From Oscheius dolichura (Eukaryota; Nematoda; Chromadorea; Rhabditida; Rhabditidae), in NCBI GenBank assembly GCA_932521035.1, contig OW051495.1, positions 3,286,001-3,350,000 on the forward strand: a DNA stretch of 64,000 bases, in the 5' to 3' direction. The translations under genes and the position numbers were made by a program. Position 1 is the stretch's first letter, and each line of letters opens with the position of its first letter. This document shows, piece by piece, positions 12,001 through 20,411 of the stretch. The notes under the pieces are model-generated. The model was not told the origin of the DNA, searched no databases, and saw nothing but the letters and a program-made list of their open reading frames with translations.

Positions 12001-12603
12001 TCGATTTCTATTCGTATTATGAAAACAGATCTCGCGGGGGAAGTGTCCTTGTAAGATAAAAATCCCGGCCTGGATGGTTTACTTTACAATTGTAATAGTA
12101 GTAGAAGATCCCGTAGGAGATGGAAACACAAGAAAACCCAGAAGAAACGGGGTAAAAATACTCATTTGCCTGCTGTACCAAAACTTTTTGCGCGGGTGTT
12201 CCGATTTTCTCAAGTAAAAATTCACATGTTTCATATTTTTCCATTATCTCAACGTGGTTTTACCCCTTGACTAATTGTACATTTACTGTATTTATCTCAG
12301 CTCACTGGGCCTTGCTATCGTTGAGATTCAGGTGTACCAAAACTTTTTGCGCGGGGTATAAAGAGACACAGATCTGTTCGCCGTCGGTGGTCCGTCTGGC
12401 CGATCTCTTCTCGAACAGCGACTCCCTCCGCTACCAGCTGGTCCTGTCGACTGTCAAACAGCTCAAGGTGAGAATATCTCCGAGAAATGTCTATCCTCCT
12501 TCAGGTCATCGACTACCTGGATGGCCTCCCTTCCATTTCAACTCTACCCAGCGTGTTTCTTTCACTTTTTTTCGTTTATTTGGTCGCGTGCCTCGGAGCT
12601 TGA
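6089..12603 (+). CDS. Large GDNF-receptor/GAS1-like cysteine-rich, GPI-type surface protein
   Basis: Signal peptide (MLILCLALIPFLEA), then repeated modules with spacing C-x6-C-x5-C, as in GFR-alpha/GAS1 domains: CLHLRSHCLRNPLC, CNEALDQVCMRHVSC (exon 6661-6787), CSDAVARCEAADEC (exon from 8912) and CSQSAQRCTGDPRC. The modules are linked by a charged Glu/Gln/Arg-rich, probably coiled region (about 7670-8030) and two Thr/Pro-rich mucin-like linkers (8030-8160, 10100-10280). The C-terminus (exons after 12372) is a short hydrophobic tail ending at 12603 with no cytoplasmic part, typical of a GPI signal. Roughly 15 exons have compatible phases except at 10512/10575, where the join reads TAA. Two oddities are a nested antisense gene in intron 6788-7467 and a mobile element in intron 11006-12371. 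It may really be two genes, the second starting at 8635. GFR-alpha proteins are co-receptors; the ligand here is unknown. Confidence 0.65.
6828..7373 (-). CDS. BTG/TOB-family-like protein nested in an intron on the opposite strand
   Basis: Two exons (7008-7373 and 6828-6968) are joined across a 39-bp intron with donor GTACGT and acceptor TTCTAG, giving 168 residues. The N-terminus (VNYICSFLYG, then VPRSRVDMLAVELANSLM) resembles BTG-box A of BTG/TOB proteins, where a Pro-Arg-Arg-x-Asp-hydrophobic stretch and a Leu-rich helix follow. Then come KEEDILKLLPEEI, like the box B start, and ATRFGTTKLKT, reminiscent of the TOB ATKFGSTKMK motif. BTG/TOB proteins recruit the CCR4-NOT deadenylase; the nematode member FOG-3 acts in germ-cell fate. 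The match is by eye and partial. The gene lies wholly inside intron 6788-7467 of the GFR/GAS1-like gene. A CGGCAG acceptor about 10 bp before the ATG suggests its own trans-spliced mRNA. Confidence 0.5.
8635..8698 (+). other. Candidate alternative first exon / start of a second GFR-like gene
   Basis: ATG followed by a textbook signal peptide (MLGALLPVLLLLLSDPF, then PGVSG) and a GGTCAGC donor at 8698/8699 ending in phase 1. The next exon (from 8912, after TTTCAG) also needs phase 1 and begins the GFR cysteine module. The exon before it in the long model (ending 8516) is phase 1 too. The sequence therefore allows either one long protein or a separate secreted protein beginning here. Confidence 0.5.
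11036..11478 (+). repeat. Left terminal inverted repeat
   Basis: 443-bp arm of the TA-target element, with an internal direct repeat of its own terminus about 161 bp in. It is near-identical to the right arm. Confidence 0.85.
11914..12356 (-). repeat. Right terminal inverted repeat
   Basis: Reverse-complement partner of 11036-11478. The one difference noticed is ATTTGAG on the left against ACTTGAG on the right. Similarity ends abruptly at the shared AACCCGTT. Confidence 0.85.
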
Positions 12604-14046
12604 TCCCGGTTTTCCCCCCTTCTTTTTTGTTCCTGTCTCAGGTTCTTCCCCGATATCATCTCACTGCCAGAATAAATTGTTATCACTCCGTTGCCTCACA
12701 AGAAGGGAAGACGAAAGGGCCGAAGCAGTTCGAAGAGCCAATAGAGACGAAGGAAAACAAAGGACAGAAGAAGAACTGGTCGGATAGGGTCCACTGCATT
12801 TATGAGAAACAAATTGTAGATCACAATATGGAGAAGGGCACCGCTCTTCAATTCTTCAACAACAAGCCTTTGGGGTGTGGGCTTTGGATGAGTCTTGACT
12901 TCATTCCCAACCTGAAATCATACAGTTAAGTGGAGATACTTCGTAAACTGACGAGAATGGGCATGCTGCGAATTCTAATACGATGATTTCCGATTCGGCT
13001 ATTTGACGTTGTGGGACTTTGCTGTCGATAGAGCGGTATCATATGTGGCTATCTTCCTAATCGCAACGGAAGCAAGGAAAATCGTCGAACAGATTCTCAA
13101 GTCTCAAGTCGAAGGGGCGGCCAGAATGTTATTCCAATTTTGGACACACATGTAAGCGTTGGTTGTCGCCCCATCCAGCATATTATTGTTCACTAACATG
13201 TATACGTATTGGTCTTCATCGCGCACCCAATCACATGAAATTCTGACGATATGGTGTGCAAATGGTGTTGCGCCAGACAGACGGAGTATTCTGAAAGGTG
13301 CTCGGATGTACTTTGACTCATATAAACTCACGTTGAGACTTGTACAAAGCGTCCCTATTAGCAATGGGCCATGATCCCCTTTAGAAATCATCAGAGAGAG
13401 AGGCTCAAAGTATGCGAGCCCCCAAATCCGGTCAGATATATGCGCCGGTAGATTTACATCAACCAAGAATGAGCTGAAGAAAAATATGTCTACCCTTTCA
13501 TCGTAATATAGACGTCAAATGGAGAGAAAAAATGGGAAAAGGGTGGTATTTTCCTTGTTTCGGGGTCGATTTAAATATGAGATTGGAGAAGAAACGGAAC
13601 AAATAGGGAGTAAAGTGGGGGAAGAGGCAAAAGAAGAACTACTGGAAAGTAGAAAATGAGCAAAATAACACAGAGCAGGGCAAACTTATGGCTGTGTTGA
13701 TGTTCACCCGATCGATTGGAACATGGGTATTGGGGTGAACACCGAGGCTGTCTGGGAGCAAACAGGCACGAACAGGGGGCTTTTACACTTAACGATACAC
13801 AGAGGACGAAACTTATACGACGAGGAGTATCAGAACATTTGGCTGACAAGCGGAGGGCTTCAGTCTCCGATCTGACACCTCGAACAGCACTTTGTCGTCC
13901 TATACAGTAGCCGACGGAGAGAAGGAAACCGGTCTCTCTCAAAATAATGCATAATCAAGCCGACCTTCCCCTGCTCCTGTCTCATAGGGAGCGTGCCTCC
14001 TCCCCGATATCATCTGCCTGCCAGAATAAACCGTTATCACTGCCCC
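12604..14046. other. Intergenic with a duplicated 3'-end segment
   Basis: After the GFR-like stop there is a block with CCCCGATATCATCT and CCAGAATAAA (about 12646-12688). A diverged copy occurs at about 13999-14041, just before the TRPM-like start. The 1.3 kb between them has no convincing gene; a 120-codon minus-strand frame at 13104-13466 resembles nothing I recognise. Confidence 0.45.
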
Positions 14047-16930
14047 ATGTTTCACTGTTGTCGGCCCGGCCCGCAGTCGACTGCAGCCCCTTCAAACGTT
14101 TCTCTTCGAAATGACTCCAGCCAATCTTTCCGACATCCATATCTCAAAACTCTCGTGGATCTCGAGCAGAAGGTTTGTCATTTATTATTATTATTCTATT
14201 ATTAGTCACGTAAACCCTCGTAAAAGGAGAGAAGACGCGGCGGTGTCCCTGTGTAAACAAGCTTAGAATCGTAACTGAAATGTTGCAAAATGATGAATTT
14301 TCGAGTAAAAGAGAAGTTTAGGAGAAACTCTTCGCTGCTCACGATCTCCTGGACAACAATGACAAGACCATGGAGTCGTTCATCGATGTCCGGATAAGAG
14401 AGCTCCTCGGCTGTAATTTATGCGACCTGAGGGACGAGGACCTAGCCAACCGGATCTGTATGGCCTTCTTCAAACAGTATTATCCTTTTCCCGGCTTTCT
14501 CTATACTGTCCTTCAGGAAAGAAGTACTCAAAGAGTGGAAACATAAGAGCAATCTGCCCCTTTTTGAGGGCCTTCTCCTGGCCTATATATTCAATAAAAT
14601 GAGGAAGATCTTTACCAAGATACACGAGGACGAGATAGCCGAGGACTACAAGAAGTTGAGGGATAAGATGGACGGCGAGTGCACGGACCTCCTTCACACA
14701 TGTTTCCGAGATGTTTGTTGTCTTCTATTCAATTAGGAATTCTCTACAGAGCGAGGAGAGGACCCGCCTGGCCCTGGAGATCAACTACCACCCGTTCATC
14801 CACTCCGGGGAATGTGTCGTCCACACGTCGCACCGTATCCGGCTGATGGAGATCGCCTACGTGGGCAAGGCTCACGTATCCCGCTATTTCTTCTCGTTGA
14901 CTAGTTTTGTTCAGAAGTTCTTGGCCCACCCTGCCTGTCAGAAGGCCATCGACCGGAGGTGGCAGCCCTCGTACCGCATCGGGCCGACGTCCTTCTGGCT
15001 CTTCGTCTACTACATTGCCTTCCCTCTCTTCTTCTTCAAAAAAACCGAGCCATATGCCAAGAATCCCTGTGAGAGCAGATGGTGTGCCGTGTTCATTTCA
15101 CTCATTCCCTTCGTACAGGAAAAGATTCAAGAAATTTCATTGCTCTCCGGCCGCAAAATATGTCGTGCATATGGTATTCCGGTGTGGCTATGTCCTCCTC
15201 TACTCGATCGTCTTGGTTCGGCTCAGTCGGCGGAACCTTCACGAGCAGAACATCTACGAGTTTCCGGAGATCTTCATTGTCATGGTCTGGCAGTTCTCCT
15301 ACCTCGTCGAGATGGGTGTCATGATGTTCAAATGCGTTGGTTCCTGGCCAGTTCTTTCAATTGTCTCCTTGTAGAAATTTCAGCGATGGTTCCGGATGAA
15401 CAAAGTCGACTTCTCTCGCAATATACTGATAGCCTTCAATGGCATCTTCCTCGTCGTCGGCCTGTTGGGTATCAAAATCCGGTTCATCTTTTTCCCGCTG
15501 GCCGATCTCTTCTTCTACCTCTCCTATATTATGGCCGTAATTCGCTCGATGCGTATCCTCTATGTGAACTCCTTCTTCGGCTCGATTGTCGCCATGATCG
15601 GCAAAATGGTCAGAGCTTCCTCCTCTACAATTATCCCCTTCAGGTCCCAATAATGATCAAGTTCTTCCTGATCTTCATCTTCTTCTGGGGCGCCTTTGCC
15701 GTCTGCTACATCAGCCTCTCCGGCCACTACCGGGCAGAGAACAGTACCTATGCCACCGTGCCCTGGCAACTGTTCTACCATGGAGCATTCGAAATCTTCG
15801 GAGAGGCCATCGACGAGGACAAAAAGGGCGACCTGCCCTCTTGCAAGAACTTCGACGTCAACACCTATACCGACTCCTCCTTCCACTGTCTCTTTAGGGT
15901 AAGTGGTAGTTGGCCACGAAGAGACAGGCATCCCCCTTGTAGACCTGGATGGTGCCGATCCTCCTCTTCACCTACATCCTCATCTCGGGTATTCTGCTCG
16001 TCAACATTTTGACTGCTCTGCTCACGTGAGGCTCTCTTCTTTTTATTTAGTCATTACTTTCAGGAAGCAATACGAAGACCTGAGCAAGGAATCCCACATC
16101 TACTGGAAAGTGGCACTTTACACCCGACTGGCTGAATACGAGGAGAGTCTCTTTGTCCCGGCCCCTCTCTCCGCCATCTACTATATTATATATTACTTCT
16201 TCATCTTCCCGTGCAGCTACGTCTTCAAGAAGGCCTGGAACTTCTGTCGAAAGCATCGCCGTACTCGGCCGGTCGACTCGACTTCGATGGAAATGGCTCC
16301 CCTCTTCACAGATCTCCCGCCACCTGTCCCCCTACTGGCCCGAACTCCTCCTTCTCCGCCACTTCCACTCATCCCGCCCTCTTCCTCGCCGGGCAATCTG
16401 GCCACCATAGCGGAAAAGTCAGAAAATATCGAGGAAGACCGCCCCTTCCAACTGAAATCTAGGGATCGGTCAGCCAATAGGTTCTATAGGTCCCATATCC
16501 GGCCCCATTCGGCTGCCGGGATGACGGAGCACACCATTGAGATGCCGTCCTTCGAAGAGGCCCGAAGAGGCCCCTCATCCTCGAAGCCCACTGAGGAGGC
16601 CAGATCCACGTCCTCCTCTAGACCGAGAAGCAGCGAGGCATCTTCCCCAGTTGAGGGAGTGGAGGATGTCATTACAAGAACGATGCAAGGAGTACGGGCC
16701 ATCAGCCAGGAAGCCGAGAGGACCACGGAGGAGAACGCCTTGAAATTTATTCAGGAGAGCCGAGAAAATATGGTAGGTTGAAGGGGGAGACAAGAGAGAA
16801 CTGCTGGGTTTAGATCAGGGAACACAACGAGCAGAGGCGACAGGCACTGGCCAAGCAGGCCGTGATGGACATGATCATCCAGAAATACGACCTTACCTTC
16901 ACCCCGCGACAGAGGGGCATGACTGAGTAA
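14047..16930 (+). CDS. TRPM-like cation channel, short form
   Basis: About 790 residues over roughly a dozen exons. A helical N-terminal region precedes the box FLAHPACQKAIDRRW, which resembles the pre-S1 segment of TRP channels. Six hydrophobic segments follow. The pore region contains EIFGEAIDED followed by a cysteine, like the FGE/FGQ filter of TRPM channels. S6 reads LLVNILTALLT, then a TRP-helix-like stretch with YWK...EYEES, matching the TRPM arrangement (LLVNLLVAMF, then WKFQR...EY). The tail is Pro/Ser-rich and ends in a charged helix. TRPM proteins normally carry about 600-700 residues of SLOG/MHR domains before S1; only about 250 are present here. The stop at 16928-16930 overlaps AATAAA. 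The start is uncertain because the first exon lies next to the duplicated 3'-end segment. Confidence 0.7.
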
Positions 16931-16934
16931 TAAA
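16929..16934 (+). terminator. Poly(A) signal overlapping the TRPM-like stop codon
   Basis: GAG-TAA-TAAA: the TAA stop shares its two As with AATAAA, leaving essentially no 3' UTR before cleavage. The Ly6 start lies only 85 bp downstream. Confidence 0.6.
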
Positions 16935-17015
16935 CACTTCTATCTGGTTATTTGTTGGGGGAGGAGGGGATGTTTGCTATGATTCATCCAGTTCTGATAA
17001 GGGCACACAGTCGAT

Positions 17016-17436
17016 ATGCGTGGCTGGCTGCTCCTTCTCCTTCTCCTCTCCGTCCCTCTCTGCTCCACTTTTGTCTGTTATACCTGCGACGGCGACGACT
17101 GTTTCACCCCCGAGAGATGGCTGGCCATGACGTGTCCCGGAGGAACGAGCCGGTGTTATATGTTGAGGAGTACCGGTGATAAAGGTAAGAGATGAGTAGA
17201 CCTCTATCCAATCTGGTGGTTGAGTATTCCGACGAGGATGTGCCCCCTTCGACTGTAACGAGATGTCCATTCCCCGCGGTGCCCGATGCGATCCCTGCTA
17301 TTCCGAGAAGTGCAACGGCAATGCCAAGGTGGACCTGTCCGGCGGAGGAGGCGTCTGGGGCCCGAGAACCTCTCCTGCCTCTGCTCTACTCCTCATCCCC
17401 ACGGGTCTCCTTGTTCTCTTTCTCAGTTTCTGTTGA
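17016..17436 (+). CDS. Ly6/uPAR-like GPI-anchored three-finger protein
   Basis: Two exons (17016-17184, 17225-17436) encode 126 residues. The signal peptide is MRGWLLLLLLLSVPLCS. The mature part has CYTCDGDDC near the start, paired cysteines through the middle, and a CDPCYSEKCN end, the LU-domain signature where the last cysteine is followed by Asn. The C-terminus is a hydrophobic tail (LLLIPTGLLVLFLSFC) with no charged end, a GPI-attachment signal. The protein should be displayed on the cell surface. Ly6 proteins often modulate ion channels. It starts 85 bp after the TRPM-like stop on the same strand, with a CACACAG acceptor five bases before the ATG, so the pair could be co-transcribed. The stop overlaps AATAAA (17436-17441). 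Confidence 0.8.
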
Positions 17437-18446
17437 ATAAATCTTTATCTGAAGAAGATAGTAGCCGGCCCTCTTGAAATAGGGCCAAAGTCGGAGGCGC
17501 CTCTTTGTGGGCCGAGAAGAAAATATCTCTGATAACTTCAAGATAACGGTTGCCTTCCGGTCATGGAAAAAATTGAAAGGCCGACAGAAACCCCAAGATC
17601 GGCAAGGATGCCCGGCACGGGCCGAATGCTCTCGGCCTCTCGTTCGGTGAGAGCTCGGACAAGTGTTACTTTGATTGTCTCATGGATCGGCCTCCGTATT
17701 CTGCCCTTCACATCCCTCGGGATCCAGGCATGGGTCACCTAATGTAATCTAGAACATATACCGGCGGTAGTGGCTACAGAGACTACCGCCACAGAAATCG
17801 GAGCGACAGAAATTGCCGTGACAGAAATCACAGCCACAGAAACTACAGTGGTTATCCATAGACCCAGATGGGCCATCCTCGAAAGATACACTGGATGAGA
17901 AGAGATACAAGTTGGTGCAATTTTAGCTTGGCTGGTCAGCTAGCAGTTGTCTTGGCTAGTTAGACAGGAGTTGTATTGGCTACCAGGCTAATTTCTCATG
18001 GAGTATGAATTTGTCCTATCAACAGTCACTCAGTTGGATAAAATAGACTGGTGTATAGTATTCGGGGTTCGTTACCAGATGTGCACCGACCTACTATAGA
18101 CTACCGTAACCCATTGAACGAACGACACCTCCGTCGGGGTTCCTGGTGGTGGGGCGATACTAATATACTTCTGAAATCTTATTGGGTCCTGAATGGAATA
18201 TTTGTAAACTACTGTAAACTACTGATTCTTGTGATACATCGTCTGAAATATTTGACTCGAAAAGTTTTTTATTTATTTTTTTCATTTATTTGTTGGCTTG
18301 ATTCAGAAAAGCGGCGGGCTGTGAAACATATAGAAAAAGATAGAAAGGATAAGGCCGGGATATGGATGTGAACACTGGCTTTTGTAAGTTATACAAGCTC
18401 CAATATTGCACATGATCACTACTTGTATAAAAATAGGTTCAAATAT
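17437..18446. other. Intergenic, with a possible decayed reading frame
   Basis: It holds a frame open from 17577 to 17744, one TAA (17745-17747), then continued sense codons to TAG at 17861, including five 15-bp repeats (17774-17848). The rest, about 17870-18440, is AT-rich and shows no gene. Nothing here matches a family I recognise. Confidence 0.35.
17774..17848 (+). repeat. Five imperfect 15-bp tandem repeats
   Basis: Units such as CCACAGAAATCGGAG and CGACAGAAATTGCCG repeat five times. The period is a multiple of three, and in one frame each unit encodes an Arg/Asn-rich (H/D)RN-x-S/R pentapeptide. Confidence 0.7.
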
Positions 18447-20362
18447 TTATTCGAAGAGGATTGTGGCCAGTGATTTGCCCTCCATTTTGAAGTTGTACCA
18501 ATTGGAGGGGCTGGAGACGTCGGAGACAGACAGGTCATATTCCTTCTGAAGGGGGATTGCCGTGGTGGAATGGGCAGAAAACAGACCTCTGATAAGTTCA
18601 AGATAACGGCTCCCTTTCTGCCCTGGGGATCGACGAAAGGCAGCTGTTCCAGACCGTCCAGAGGGAAGTTCTTCAACGAGGCATCGCATCTAATCGTCCC
18701 GGGGACAAGGAATTTACTGGAAGAGCAACGAAATTCTGTCTTCTCTCAACTGAATCCACCTGAAATGGGCCATGGCATAGAACATCGGCTGCTTGTAGTA
18801 TTCCTGGGAGGTGGCATTGACGATGATGGGCGCGTCGACCGTGTTCCCGACCCAGTTGGGCCCACCAGTGAGATCGAGACACAAGTTCCAATCTGTCCAC
18901 CCAGTCACCCAATTACTCAGGTCCTGAAACTACAATCAAAGAGAATGGGAGAATGGATACGGTAATGATGTCGTGGGCATAGTACTCTGCCCGGAGCCAT
19001 TCTCCCATGATGGGCTTTCCTTCTCCAACCTGGAAGCCGGCACAGGCTTCAGTGGCCAGCATGAAATAATTGGGCCATCGGTTGTGTGTCTCGAGGATGA
19101 CGGCCGCCGGCACCTCCGAGTCCTCGTACCAGTGAAGGGCTATCCCCGCGACGAACTCAGCCGCTCCGGGATCACTAAGGACGGTATTGGGCCAGTGAGG
19201 GAGGTTGAAACGCTGGTCATCCATGATCATCAGATTGATATTACGGGTGACGGCGTTCGTGGCCAGTTTCGGACCCAGAAGGGTCTTTATGAAGTCCCTT
19301 TGCATTGATGCATTGAAGAACCTGAAAATGGAGTCGATGGACAGAGAAGCTAAAAGCTTACATGGTCTGCCAGCCATAATTCGGTATCCTCCCACTGGTC
19401 GGCTCGTTCTGCCCTGTCAATCCCCAGAAACTGATTCCCTGGGCGTAGTATTCCGCGAAGAACTTGACCAGATACGTGGCCCAGGCCTCGTAGTAGGGGC
19501 CGTCGATGGCTCCGTCCAGGAGTCCTCCTCCTTTCATGTCTCCGTTCGTCTTCATCCACCCGGGGGCGCTCCAAGGCGAGGCGAACAGTTTCAACTGGTT
19601 GTTACTCAACTGCTGGGCCCTTTTGATGAAGGGAATCTTGTAGACGAAGTCCTCTGTCGTCAGGTTGAAGTGGTCCATGGCCAAGTCGCCGGCCACGTCG
19701 TCATACGAATACTCGTGGGTGGAGAAGTCACAGCTGGCGATGGGCACCCTCCCGATGGTGTAGCCCAGCCCGTCCGGAGAGAAGTACTGTCGGAGCATCG
19801 TCTCCCTCATCGCCGGACTCAAGGACAACAGGTTCACTCCGACCGCATCCGTAAAGGCACCTCCGAAACCCTTTATTGTCTGGTAGAGCTTTCTGTCGTT
19901 GACGACCAGGGTCATCTTGTTGGCTGCTGAATATTAATTGCCCTCTTTTACGGGTAAAAGAAGTTACCGGTCTGGGTGGAGGTGAGAACTGATCGGGCCA
20001 TCCTCTGCCCGGTCCGGGTCGAGATGTAGATGACGGCCTGGCCAGAGGAGAGGGTGCCCACGGGGTCGATCTCATCACAATAGGTGGCATTGCAGACACA
20101 GACGGATTTCAGGGAGGAGTAGCTGCGGCTGGCACATGGCGAGCCATCTACAAGGGTCTCGTATCTCTGTCTTCCTCTCTCCTGGCCATGTGCTCACGGT
20201 TCAGATAATAAACGGGGAACAGATAAGAAGATGAAGGAATTTTGTTCATATTTTATTGGAATAAGAACAAAATAAATATGGGGGATAGAGACAAAAGGAC
20301 TCACAAGTGAGGCCGATGGAGGATGAGCAGAGGAGGAGGACTAGCAACCGGTGAAGAGACAT
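18447..20362 (-). CDS. Glucosylceramidase (GH30), copy 1
   Basis: Lysosomal or secreted beta-glucosidase that hydrolyses glucosylceramide to glucose and ceramide. Signal peptide MSLHRLLVLLLCSSSIG, then a Cys-rich N-terminal strand region (CVCNATYCDEI), as in human GBA1. The barrel shows GFGGAFTDA, SCDFSTHEYSYDD, LFASPWSAPGWMK, the acid/base Glu in GQNEPTSG and the nucleophile Glu in LATEACAGF, then NWVTGWTDWNL and GGPNWVGN. The C-terminal beta domain begins after YAMAHFSKF and ends at 18447. About seven short introns. Near full length. The stop codon lies within AATAAA. It sits 49 bp downstream of copy 2 on the same strand, so the pair is a tandem duplication and possibly one transcription unit. 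Confidence 0.93.
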
Positions 20363-20411
20363 CGTCTCTCGTCTCTGGAGGTCTTATCTCAACTCCGCCC
20401 AGATACACGTT

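Larger units (their letters stand above)
11036..12356. mobile_element. Non-autonomous TA-target element with 443-bp inverted repeats (IR/DR type)
   Basis: The arms 11036-11478 and 11914-12356 are inverted copies differing at a single base that I could find. The ends read CCCCGCGCAAAAAG and are flanked on both sides by TATA (11032-11035, 12357-12360), fitting a TA target duplication of Tc1/mariner elements. Each arm holds a second copy of the terminal motif CGCGCAAAAAGTTTTGGTAC (near 11039 and 11200), an IR/DR arrangement. The 435-bp core has no transposase frame. The insertion lies inside an intron of the GFR-like gene; removing it leaves a normal 43-bp intron. Confidence 0.85.

Noticed and set aside
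13104-13466. 120-codon minus-strand open frame
   Set aside because: No start context, no splice logic and no recognisable motif; it sits in the 1.3-kb gap with the duplicated 3'-end segment.
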